Positions 35,906 through 46,714 of a stretch of 64,000 bases of DNA are shown in pieces (the first letter of the stretch is position 1; every line of letters begins with the position of its first letter). The position numbers were made by a program, and so were the translations under genes. Origin of the DNA: Isoetes taiwanensis (Eukaryota > Streptophyta > Lycopodiopsida > Isoetales > Isoetaceae). Under the pieces are notes generated by a model. The model ran no database searches and was not told the origin of the DNA. It was given only the letters and a program-made list of their open reading frames with translations. The DNA lies in the NCBI GenBank assembly GCA_021234155.1, contig JAJEKV010000008.1, positions 10,160,740-10,224,739 of the forward strand, given 5' to 3'.

Positions 35906-36649
35906 ATGGATGTCAATGAGGTAATATGTCCACAAACCGGCATTTCAGACAGGAGAAAACGAAGAAGAACCAACGAACACGAAATGTTGAAGAAAAGACG
36001 CCAGAGAAAAAGAAGAAGAGAAGAAAAATTGGAGCTTGCAGAATTGGCAGAAGGATCCGGTTCATCAAGAAGTGAAAGCAGTAAACGCCGTATTGTCCTT
36101 AATTTGCTAACGTCTTTCCATAAACAGACCAAAAGAATGGAGGATAGCATGAAGAAAGAAATTTTACTTGAGTTTTTGAGGGATAAAACATTGGAAAAAT
36201 TCATAGGTGAAGAATTAAAGGATTTGGAAGCCAAGAGCATCGTTATAAGGAGCCTCTGGGACTCCATGCGGACTGTTAAACTCTCTACCAGCAATGACTG
36301 CCTAGCAACCAAGAATAGCTGCCTTGCAATGTCTGTACCACGCCGTGCAAATTCTGAAACAAGTGATAAAATCAGCCAGCGAGATCTTGGAAAGATATTA
36401 GGTGTTCACCCAAGAAACCTGCAAAAGGCAAAGAAAAAGAGGGAAGAGATCGATTACAATGGTGAGAAATGGGTTTCTTATAAGAGGGCTAAAAGATTCG
36501 ATGCAATTTCAGATGAACATATAGAAAAGATTCAAAAATTTTGGATTGAGAACACCAGAGTGTCTCCTAACACAAAGGATGTTAGAACTAGAAGATTGGA
36601 GAGAAATGTAAGAGAAGAACATGCTGCCCACTATCTGGAGGAATCACAG
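35906..36649 (+). CDS. Exon of an unknown basic protein with HTH-like region
   Basis: An open frame of 248 codons from the ATG at 35906 to a clean splice donor (CAG|GTTAGT, GT at 36650). The frame runs back to an ATG at 35690, but those 72 residues look like untranslated or intronic sequence. The N-terminus is very basic with an RRKRRRTNEHEMLKKRRQRK stretch (possible nuclear signal and coiled coil). The middle is acidic and helical. The C-terminal third reads ISQRDLGKILGVHPRNLQK (helix-turn-helix-like), then DAISDEHIEKIQKFW and HAAHYLEESQ. This resembles the N-terminal part of large uncharacterised plant proteins that I associate, from memory only, with the same family as 32560-34115. No downstream exon is found. 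Confidence 0.5.
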
Positions 36650-37054
36650 GTTAGTTTATTTCTGTTATTCATGTTTTCTTAGTTATGGTGCTTAGTGTGG
36701 TGGTGCATGTGGTGGTTATTGTGTTGTACAGTGATTGTGGTGTACTGTATGCAGCATGTGAATTGTGTGTAGTTGACTCTAGTCTGAAATGCAATATTTA
36801 ATGTTTGGAATATTAGAACATGACAAATTGATCCTTTACTGGGTATGTGTACAGTCTAAAAATATTTGAGAATGATAACTAACTGATCCTAAGATACAAA
36901 TTTTTGTTGAATAAAGACAATTTTTTGTCAGGTTCAAGCACAACTCTGTTGGAAAGTATAATATATTAAAAAAAGGATCTTACAAAATTTGGCTTTACAA
37001 AATTTGGCTTTCCATTGAAAGCTCTATACCCGAGAACTAAATTACATGCATTTC

Positions 37055-37585
37055 CTAAGCAACAGGAAATGCTGGTATGACTGGCTCGAGAACTGGTGCA
37101 TCCAAAATTATTGTTTTCTGCACTAAAGCATCTAAGCTTTCCGCAGTCATCCCAGAATTTAACAGGATGAGGTTTGCCAGTGCTTCCTGCATCCCCTGGT
37201 GGTTGGAACGCAACCCTGCCAGTAATTCCCGTTGTTGCAGAGTCAAAGCGAACAAGTGACAGAGAACAAATAAATCAGCTGCCCTTGCAGCAGCACGTAA
37301 CATAAGCTCATGGACCTTGTCTAAGAGCTCACTTCCTGTCAATCTGACCCCAAGCATAGCCATTCAAGGCCCAGCATCTAGTCTGTTGTATGCCTTTAGG
37401 TTGGATTCGAAATCAGCAAAGAAGATGGATTTACACATTTCCACCTTCAGACATTGGTCACGAGCCCTATTTAACATGTGTCGAATGCCCTCCTCGCTAA
37501 CCCTACAATAGCCGTAGTGATCTTTGAACATCCTTTCTACCATGTTGCCGGACTGAACTTGTTCGAATTGAGAATGAAACGCCAA
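37055..37585 (-). pseudogene. Unknown protein fragment with internal stop
   Basis: One minus-strand frame of 177 codons, interrupted by a single TGA at 37366-37364. The first part (73 aa) is polar. The second (102 aa) is a helical, alanine- and leucine-rich stretch (LMLRAAARAADLFVLCHLFAL). Neither is recognised. It could be a remnant of a captured gene or an element ORF; a read-through product is possible but not supported. Confidence 0.35.
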
Positions 37586-37671
37586 AAATCAGACGCAGGA
37601 ACAGGATTTAGGACCCAGATCCTTTTCTAATGATTAGAAGAGGAATGTAATTATTATCAGGGTGTACGAAT

Positions 37672-38010
37672 TTCAGAAATGTTTATGAGCAGGCTAGGCA
37701 GATTTCTTATGTCAGACGAAATAGGATAAAAGTGATGTGATGTGATGTGATGTGTGGTGTCATGATGGTGTGGTGTGGTGTGGTGTGGTGTGGTGTGGTG
37801 TGGTGTGGTGTGGTGTGGTGTGGTGTGGTGTGGTGTGGTGTGGTGTGGTGTGGGGTATGCAATTTGAGAAATGTTTATGAGAGAAGGCTAAGCGATTTCT
37901 TATATCGAGACGAAATAGGATAAAAGTGATGTGATGTGATGTGTGGTGTCATGATGGTGTGGTGTGGTGTCGTGATGGTGTGGTGTGGTGTGGTGTGGGG
38001 TGTGTTATGT
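37672..38010. repeat. Duplicated unit with GTGTG/TGATG pentamer arrays
   Basis: A roughly 60-bp leader (AGAAATGTTTATGAG...GACGAAATAGGATAAAAG) followed by (TGATG)n and (TGGTG)n occurs twice, at about 37672-37855 and 37862-38010. The first array holds about 18 pentamers. The ATAAAAG plus pentamer end recalls LINE 3' tails elsewhere in the window. Confidence 0.8.
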
Positions 38011-38561
38011 CCATGGTGTCATGTGGGTGTGTGCATGTTAATGTATGACTAGTAAACGTGTGCCCGGCCCCGCCTTGTGTTTTTACTCGGCCTTTGACGT
38101 CCATATGTCCAACTTTGAGGTGGGTTATTTTCCATAACCCACTTGAGGGGGAGGTTAACCTCCCCTTCTCAGCAGCCGTTAAGATTTTATGATGAATGAA
38201 TTTAATGATCTACCCGGTGTTGTCGGGCTAATGTCTTAGGCACGTGCTTTTCCTTGGCCTTTAACACCCTAGTAAATATGTGCCTCAAACGTCTATATGT
38301 GAAATTTGACGTTATTTGCTTTTGTAAAAAATTTTGCTATTTGAAATAATATAATGCCAGTACCATTTGCTTTCATGGATTTCAATAGAGAAAACATTAA
38401 GAGATAGTTTAATCTACCATTGAAGGCAAAAAATCTGGAAAGACAAATCCAAAATTGATGTTGAAAATGTCACTCTTAGAAGTAGTTAAGTACATCAATA
38501 AGAAATAAGTACAAAAATATATAAAACACAAAATATTGTCTTGGCTCATTGATGTTTTAGT

Positions 38562-38830
38562 TCACGATGGAACTCTAAATATACATCTCCACATGGCGCA
38601 CATCACCAAAGGCTTAATGTTGTACTTCGTTGGATGCTCCCGTGATATCTTCACTTCTCCGACAGATAACATCTTAGCCGGGATAAAAGTGAAACGTACA
38701 GGCGAGTCATTGATTCGAACTGCCCACGATGTCTCACGACTATCAAGCACATGAGACAACTCATCCCGAAGGTAGGCTCGTATAATGGAATCAGATACTG
38801 CATCAGGAAGAAATGATTTGTAGACCCTAA
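38562..38830 (-). other. Unknown open frame in Helitron 3' part
   Basis: A minus-strand frame of about 90 codons ending at 38562, with KSFLPDAVSD, SWAVRI and FTFIPAKM. The frame has a stop a few codons upstream of 38830 and probably follows an intron. A weak resemblance to a B3-type DNA-binding fold (SFLPD...SWAVRI) is not enough to name it. Confidence 0.3.
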
Positions 38831-38976
38831 AAAGTTATTCCAATGCAAGTGAGTTCTTTTGCCACCAAAACACCAACTCGCCAGTGCATGGTGTCGTTTC
38901 TCATCTGATAAGAAAAAAATAAACAATCGAAGGTTAGTCAAAGCACTACGTTACCCAATGAATAGATACATGTACT

Positions 38977-39312
38977 CTAATCTCCACCTACCTCTCTCAC
39001 AGCACATCCGCGTAAACAACGTTCCCTCGGATAAACTTGAGCAAACAGGAAGTCATCAATTAGTTGGATAAAGCGCTCCAACTTGATAACCTCGTCAGTG
39101 CTAAATATTTCTTTGAGCTTTGCAATGAGCTCCTCAATTTCCATGCTCGCTACCCCATGTACATGAGCATGGTATTTTCGTTCCCAGTCATACCATGATC
39201 CAAGAGCACGTATGACATAAGTAACACGGGAGATGTGGTACCTCCTGTCACCCTCTAGGCAAGACGCAACATGGTGACCGAAGACATACCACGGGACCAA
39301 AATACGCACCAT
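38977..39312 (-). CDS. Small unknown ORF downstream of Rep-helicase
   Basis: 111 codons, in the same orientation as the Helitron and starting 119 bases after the helicase stop. It contains a WYDWE motif and a helical C-terminal half (LIAKLKEIF, ERFIQLIDDFLFA). By eye it shares spacing with the 153-aa ORF at 45405-45866 (SWYDWE against EWYGVQ; RFIQLIDDFLF against KFINAMDAILY). A splice-donor-like GTAGGT near its 3' end suggests it may continue. Not similar to the RPA-like genes often carried by plant Helitrons. Function unknown. Confidence 0.4.
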   Translation of the reverse strand: MVRILVPWYVFGHHVASCLEGDRRYHISRVTYVIRALGSWYDWERKYHAHVHGVASMEIEELIAKLKEIFSTDEVIKLERFIQLIDDFLFAQVYPRERCLRGCAVREVGGD

Positions 39313-39430
39313 CTACATGGTTGAAGATGTAAGTAAGTAAGATAAAAATAAAAGGAAGAAAGAAAGCAGAAGATATCAATGAGAACAAAGAGAAATTAGA
39401 AGTTGTAATTTTTAAGTATTAAATTCACAC

Positions 39431-42400
39431 CTAGAGGAGTTCTTTGTATACGATATTTGTTGTATATCGTGATCTGTCGGCATCTGCAGAAGCATCTCCA
39501 TCCTTCGATAGAATGAGTACCTTTATGCCTTGGATTCCTTGAGCCCTCGAGAGTGCCACGTAGAGTTGTCCGTGACTGAATACTGGATTTGGCAAATACA
39601 AACCCACCATTTTCATTGTTTGGCCTTGGGACTTGTTGATTGTCATACCAAAAGCTGGACGCAATGGAAATTGTATGCGCTCAAACTGAAATGGGAGTTC
39701 TACGTTATTGGGCACCAAAAGTATTCTAAATATGAACACTCTACTTCCAATATTCCTTCCAGTGACAATCTCGGCATCTATAGCGCGTCTTCCCAATGAA
39801 CGTATAATGAGGCGAGTACCATTATAGAGTCCCTTACGTGTAGAAACAGACCTCAATAACATGACAATCATGCCAACCTTCAAAGTTAATTGATGAGGAG
39901 GCATCCCACTCGGAGTTTGTGCATTCAAAAATCCGATAGGATAGACCCCTGCGTCATTCTCATTAACAGCTCGATCAGCACTGTAATAATCAATAGGTGC
40001 AGCATGCAACCACTCTGTCATCCTCTTGTTTACTTCATCTACATCATCATTCAGTGGCGTAAGTATACCCCTTTGCACCCAATAGGACACACTTCCATAA
40101 TTCGTTGAAACATCAGGGAATGTCACGGCTAGCAAGTCATTTAAGTCTTGCGACTTCACACAAATCTCTTCTGGAAGGCGTATCACGTCCGATCCAATAT
40201 TGGGAAACGTGGTCTCAAGTCCATCTCCAACTCGTAAAAGATACTCTGCAAATGCCTTTTGCTCTTCCGCGTCTCTTCCCACACTGTTCATTACTCGCAT
40301 ATTTACATTCAGCTTATGTTCCTCGACATGATCCCATATATAAGAGCATTTCAAGGAAGCATGCACAATTTGGGGGTGATTTCCTCGTGGAACCACAGGT
40401 GGAAGCTGGCGAAAATCTCCTCCCAAAACAACAATGAGTCCCCCAAATAATTTGTCACATGACATCACGTCACGGAGCGTTCTATCCAACGCTTCATAAA
40501 CATATTTATGCATCATTGGGGCCTCATCCCATATAATCATGCGGGTCGCTCTTATCAATTTTGCCAGCTCCGACTGCTTTGGAATGTTGCATGTTGATGT
40601 CTCATCTATGTTTATCGGTATCTTGAACCTTGAATGGGCAGTGCGCCCACCCTTCAATAAAGTGGATGCAATTCCTGAAGAAGCAACTGCAAATGCAATG
40701 ATACCTTTGGCACGAACATAAGACAACATGGTGTTAAAAAGAAAACTCTTTCCCGAGCCGCCTGCACCATGAACGAAAAACACTCGTCCTTTTTCCAACA
40801 TCACGTGCTCATCGATCACACGGTCGAAGATAACACGCTGGTCGTGATATAGGCGATCCACATGTTCTTGCACCTCTACCATGTCTTCTTGAAACACCTC
40901 ATCCCGAAATATCATATATGGATCTATTGCACGCTCAGGAAGACTGAACTCAAACTCCCTTAAGGATCGTCCAACAGAGTCCATATGATCTTCAACGTCT
41001 AAAAGTGCCATGTCAAAAAATTGATCACACACATTTACACTTTGATCCTCTGCAACCCTTTGTGCCTCATGCAGGAAGTCATCGATCATAGAAAGCTTGA
41101 CTTCTTCCCATAGTTGCAGTGGGTTCGATGGTTCGCAATTTATAAGGATCATGGCGAACATGTGTCGCAATTGTGGTGGCATGTCCCATGCTGCTGCTTC
41201 CTGAAGAGACTCGAGCCATTCTGTGTCATCTCGAAGCAACCCACGACGAATGCAAGCTTCTTTATATGTTGCACACAACTCCCCATCAAAAGAGCGTAAA
41301 TCTTCAAAGCTAATTGCACCTGTCACGCGGGTCAACAGGAGTCGTAAATAGTATCGCTCTCCTTCCGAAGGATTAACAAAGTACATTCGTCCAATAGTGG
41401 GAAACTTCTGGGTTTTCTCTCTGACCTTCCATTTTCGACTAGATTTATCATAGGTAAACTTTTTAGGAAAATCATGGTAGAGCAATTGTGTAGCCTCTCT
41501 CTTTCCAGATGCATTCATCTCAAAAAAAGCTGTCAATGTTGTTCCATTATTCTTGCTTCTTATACTGTCCACGCTCATACCTTCTCGATAGTATACATCT
41601 TGCTGCATTGGGAGATGCACAGCCAATCTAGTAACATGAGGAAACTGCTTTTGTATTTCATATGAGAGGATTCTCCATGATGCCTCAGAAGCTGAGAAAT
41701 AGCGTGCATTCAGGAATTGCTCAACCTCATCATGGTTTATGGTGGGTGCTCTGCTAGAAGATGCATCATCAATCGATGCTTCTAAGTTCACATTGATCAT
41801 ATCAGGCCCTTTATAGACATACTTGTATAAATATTTAACAGCCTTTACAGCAGCACATACCTCAACATTGATATGGCACTTGAAGTATGATGTCAACCAG
41901 GGATTATATGGCACGACCCATCTATTGTCTAGATCTATACTCCCTTTCTTCACCTTTCGGCCATCATCCCTTCTTCTATATAATGGATATCCGTCAACAA
42001 CTGTCGTCACATCTGAAAATGCACGCGGATAACGTTTTGTACACTTACCATCCTGCATGCACGGACTGTTCGGATATCCAGTACCACATGGCCCATGCAT
42101 CATGTTACGGGTGACTATATCATACAATTCAGGATATGCGTCCTTGTCTGGTATTTCAGCACAAATAATTTGATCAATCTCTTCGGCCGTGAAGGGCTTG
42201 TCTGCCTGATCCAACATTGTCAACAAATGTACATGCGGCAAACCTCTCTTCTGAAACTCAATAACATAGACTTTTGCGATTATGCGACCGAATATACCAT
42301 GATTAGTTATCAAATCTACCAGCTCTTTTACTTTCATATGAAATACTCTAGCCACTAACTCTGGTCGATCACTTGGCGATTGGCCATATAATAATTCCCT

Positions 42401-44871
42401 CCGAATCTCTTCCCAATTTGCATTGGCAGTCATGGTTATAAAAAGGTCCGGCCTGCCATGTTCGCGAACAATAGACATGGCATCCTGATACCGTTGGGTC
42501 ATGTATCTTGGACCTCCCACATGCGAGGATGGTAATACAATTTTTCGGCCAATAGCGCTTGCATCATCTCCTTCAAAATCCATAATACCTTGCAACATGT
42601 CTTTTCGAATGGTGTGTTGATTCAACACAATAAATTGTAGCCTTTCCTGTTCCATCTTTGCAAACATATCACAAATGTATTCTTGAAACAACCGGCCAGC
42701 CATATGAAGGGGAGATGCATGTCCATGACGCGTGAATAGATGATATTTGTAATATTCCATTATAGTTATTTCCTTTGCACCAATGAGGTATTTTAAAATG
42801 CCACCCATCTGTACCATAGGGAAGAAGTAACACAAAATGCAATGGATCGTAGGCTGAGTGATATGCATCTATAAACTTCACACCACCATCCTTAGAGTGT
42901 ATAATAATGTCCCTCTGACCATCTTTAGGCTTATCTTCAATAGGCATATTTGTAGTTGGAGCATTATATTGCCTCCTCACAGGATTCTGCACGTTGCAAG
43001 AAGGTATACGCAAACGGATATCCATGGTTGGATGAATACGCATAATGTGTGCCGCACTCAAGAATATGCTAACAAATGGATTGTGCTCTGTCATAAGGAC
43101 CTGCAACTGAACCACTATTTCTTGCTTCAATCCATCAAAAATAGACATCCTACGTTCAATTTGCATGTCATCACCATCCAAGATGTATATCTGTGCGAAT
43201 TTTGCATGCTCTTGATGCCCTTGCGGTGGCAATAGCGTTCCCATCTTATGGCACATGCGGCCATTGACCCTAAAAGTATAGGCCCCACCAACAGCATTTG
43301 CCAGTGCCTCATCAATTTTCACGCCCACTGAGGCAAATGAGAATATATTATTATACTTTCTAATGTTCGTGCGAAAATGATCACCCAAACTATCTGTTCT
43401 TGTATATAGGTCAAACAATGCCTGTGGTGGTTCTGGAATCAATGGCAGCTGAATATTTCCATCTGCACATGCGCGACATTTACCTTTAACTGTGAGTTCT
43501 TCTTTCCATTGCATAGCCCCACAATACGAACATCTATGGTCCATGTTACCAAGGTCATGAGTAGGAGGCAAACTCCATGTCCATGCTATCTTATTGAAAC
43601 CTGTTCTACCAATAGGTCGTTCCACTGGACCTGCAATCCTGTCTTCTAGTCTTAAAGCTCGAGCTCTTGCTTTTGCTCTACGATTCAGACGTCTCTTTCT
43701 CTGCGACATGCTTTCAGCTACCGGGGTATCATACGAATCTATCACCTGATTACTTGTATACTCATCAACATTTTGTTGGTCAGCTACAGTTGCTACTGGA
43801 GTGGTTGGGTGACCAGCATCAATACCATACACATTGTCAGACCGCAATCTCAAACTCATCCTTCTATTACGCAAGTGTTTCCTTCTTTGAAGATTGCTCT
43901 CCATTTCAGGCATCTGATAAGAGGGGTTACATGATACCGTATGTGGTGTTTGTTGAGGGGACATCCCAATGTGCTCTGTAGGAGGTTGTGAACTAAACCC
44001 TTCATCATTCATACACACCACTTGATTAGGTATTTGTTCATCAACATTTTGACATTCTCCTGCACTTGGTACGCCTTCAGGTAAGTGATCAAAATTTGTC
44101 GCATCTACATCATCACAAACATCATTATATTGTAACCTCAAGGCTCTAGTCTTTGCTTTGCATCTGCGCTTCAGACGTTTCCTTCTCTGAGTGTTGGTTT
44201 CATGGTCAGGTGTCTTGTAAGAGGGATTACTCGCCACTACAGGTGGCGTTCTTTGACGGGATCTTCCAATGGTTTTTTTTTTTTAGATGATGTACCAGAT
44301 TCATGCACATTCATGTCCATAGACTGCAACAATGTCAACGGATTATTTGTTTGCTCTACTCTGGCTCCCATTGTTGGGGGAAATAATTGGACTCTACTTT
44401 CATCAATGTCTGGCGTGTTGGAATGCGGAATGGCTGTTGCACATCTCCTGTGCGCAATAGATCCTTCCACTACCGACTCATTGAATACATTTGAACTTTC
44501 TACAACCATGGCATTCAAGCGTCGACGCCTTGCTGGCTGTATCTCCACTTGACCAGAAGGAGAGTGCATAGAATTTGCAAATACAACATGCGACGTACTT
44601 GGCGTAGCAACAGAAAAAGTTTGAGCAGGTTCAATATCAATTGCTAATGGATTGGATGTCTGGCCAATGTGAACTCTATCCGTATTTTCCATATTGTACT
44701 CCAACCTTAGGGCTTTAGTCTTTGCTGCCCGCCTACGTGCTAACCGTCTTTTTCTTGCTGACTTAGTTTCAGTAATAGGTTGGCCACAGCAGGTGGTGTT
44801 TTCTGGTGGGACCTCCCCATATGAGCCCTGGCAAGTCGCAATGTATCTTTATTTAGATGTTTGGAAGTCAT
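39431..44871 (-). pseudogene. Helitron Rep-helicase (RepHel), frameshifted
   Basis: A rolling-circle transposase. The best start is the ATG at 44871. Frames 44704-44237, 44237-42669 and 42868-39431 are parts of one protein broken near 44810, at a 13-A run near 44280 and near 42780. Order: repeated basic N-terminal units; a zinc-ribbon-like CSYCGAMQWKEE with CRAC; the Helitron-like N domain; the HUH nuclease motif (GLPHVHLL); the two-tyrosine motif (YLYKYVYKG); then a Pif1/RecD-type helicase with Walker A GAGGSGKS, Walker B IIWDEAPM, GDFRQLPPV and the C-terminal NKSQGQT and YVALSRAQ motifs. All catalytic motifs survive, so few mutations separate it from an intact gene. Confidence 0.9.
43640..44871 (-). 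repeat. Four tandem basic units in the Helitron N-terminus
   Basis: The protein has repeated units of the form (TPP)VVA-NPSY-x-TP-x-E...QRRKRL-x-RR-KAK-RALRL, encoded at about 44840-44700, 44263-44120, 43960-43840 and 43740-43640. Between units NVDEQ/NVDEY-NQV phrases also recur. The unit spacing shrinks from about 190 to 63 codons. Confidence 0.75.
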
Positions 44872-45404
44872 AGCTTTCTATTGTACCGTATAGCCATAAG
44901 GTACTTTCAAGAAGACCACGGAGGTTCACAGACAATAAAGCTAAACCTTTAATTCTAAGCTTTATACGTATATGCAAGATTATGACGATTTATGCACATG
45001 TAATGTAAATGAATCTACCTTAACAAAGAATGTGACTCACCTTCAATGGTTCTCAGACTTTGTTGTCTCCGTGAAAGTGGAAGTGGAAGGTTGTCCTGTA
45101 CAAAAAGCAGAAAGAGAGGCGCATTATTTGATAATCCACCTTCATAGGCGGAATTATAATAGAGATAAAATTTTACATCTACTTACACTATGTCGAGTTT
45201 GCAAACGGATATATTGGATATATATATATTCCAATACGGGGACACATGGGTTCGATCATATTGTTGTAGTGTATAGACACGTGCGTCAAGATATACATGC
45301 TTATTATGAGTGACACATTTTTATTAGTGGAGATAGTGCAAAACATAGAGTACTATAGATGAGGAGCACGTTTAACAATGCTTAAAGTTTGGCATTTCAA
45401 CATG

Positions 45405-45866
45405 CTACACATCTAAACCATTTTGTACCATGTACTCTGTGTACAAAATAGCATCCATGGCATTTATGAACTTTTGAACACGGACATATACGTGTTTATG
45501 GAACACACTATGCAAGAGATTGATGAACTTATCGATGTCTAATTGAATTTTAGACGTTTGAGATAGCGGAAACCCAAGCGACTCCTGAACTCCATACCAT
45601 TCTGCAAAAATTCTTGCGACCCATAGTAAGCCCTTAATTTTAATCTGCTTTGGAACTATCTCTTGATTTGGTGATGTTGCAGATTCAGCCTCAATCTCTA
45701 ACATAATTTCCTCAAGGTCCTCATAGTCATTCAAGTATTGAACGTATTTTTCTAGGTCGTCATCAAGGTCATCATCAAACGTTGGGACCTCATGCCCATC
45801 CTCAATGAATTTGGCTACCAGCCTTGGGTAAGAATCCCACTCAACATTGATCACTACCATCTGCAT
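45405..45866 (-). CDS. Small unknown acidic protein
   Basis: 153 codons, starting 5'-ward of the Helitron and in the same orientation, but 72 bases outside its 5' terminus. It has a strongly acidic stretch (DDDLDDDLEKY), then a hydrophobic WVARIFAEWYG segment and a helical end (KFINAMDAILY). No family recognised. It may be distantly related to the 111-aa ORF at 38977-39312. If so, it could be part of an older Helitron into which the present one jumped. Confidence 0.4.
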   Translation of the reverse strand: MQMVVINVEWDSYPRLVAKFIEDGHEVPTFDDDLDDDLEKYVQYLNDYEDLEEIMLEIEAESATSPNQEIVPKQIKIKGLLWVARIFAEWYGVQESLGFPLSQTSKIQLDIDKFINLLHSVFHKHVYVRVQKFINAMDAILYTEYMVQNGLDV

Positions 45867-46535
45867 TGGTGTTGAATAACGTGATTAGTTTATGTGATAT
45901 TACTATTTATGTTATATCGTCTTAAAAAATAGACCCTTAAACACATGTTGGGGTAAAGACATGTTGGGGTATATATAATTTGACGAATTTGAATGATTTA
46001 ATGTGATCAAATGAATTTGATGGTTGAATGAATTTGATACGAAATGTTCAAGGATCTTTCTAGAATTGTTTTTCGGATTGTCATTTTCTTCTTTTTACCT
46101 TGTATTTGTTCTTTTAATTGCAACGTTGCCTCACAATCTTAACTTTTGCAAAAATGCCTGCACAACATGAGACGGAACACGTTTATCAGCAACAAATAAA
46201 CTCAACAAATAAACAGCAAATGTACTAACAAAGCTATGGTAAATTTTCAAATAATCAACACGGTCTAGAATTTAGAATTTTGAGTTCAGCAAGGAAACTA
46301 TGCTATAATTATAACCTGGCACTATTTGCCGACTTGCCCATGAATATCCAAGGAAGGTAAGGTGCAGATTCTTTCAACTCTAACAGTCACCAAGACAAAA
46401 TGCGGCATGAGTTCCTACTGCTAAGCTCTGACCCCAAAATTATGCTATGAGAAACCATCCATAAAAACGGCATTTCTGAAGAGATCAAGCCGGCGGGAAG
46501 CACACGACGCCATTTTTTATAGAATGACTCACTCA
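45867..46535. other. Spacer, nothing recognised
   Basis: AT-rich, no coding frame or repeat of note. Confidence 0.5.
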
Positions 46536-46714
46536 GGCAATCACACAGCATCAGCATATGTGCTCTTATCAAATATGTACGCAGGTGCTCAAAGGAATGA
46601 GCATCTTAATGATTTTAAGAATGTGTCAAGTGGGGAGCCATGGAAAAAACTTGTGATGGATGAGAAAATTGGTAATGTCTGTTCTGAAAGCAAACTCGAG
46701 ATGCAGGATGACGG
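46536..46714 (+). pseudogene. Scrap of a PPR (E-type) gene
   Basis: The frame reads SAYVLLSNMYAGAQRNEH, the hallmark last-repeat and E-domain start of PLS-class pentatricopeptide proteins. The normal continuation (RKxMxxxGxxKxPG) is replaced by degenerate sequence, and nothing PPR-like is found upstream. The retrotransposon LTR begins immediately after it. Confidence 0.55.

Larger units (their letters stand above)
38049..45333 (-). mobile_element. Nearly complete Helitron, 7285 bp
   Basis: Read on the minus strand it starts TCTCCACTAATAAAAATG at 45333 and ends CACACGTTTACTAG at 38049. The flanking host bases are A before the 5' TC and T after CTAG, so excision restores an AT dinucleotide, the Helitron target. 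It encodes a Rep-helicase in the right orientation. Subterminal hairpins (GTGGGTTA/TAACCCAC at 38120-38142; the 18-bp palindrome centred on GGTTAACC at 38148-38165) lie near the 3' end. The frameshifts in Rep-helicase mean this copy is probably not autonomous now. Confidence 0.85.
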
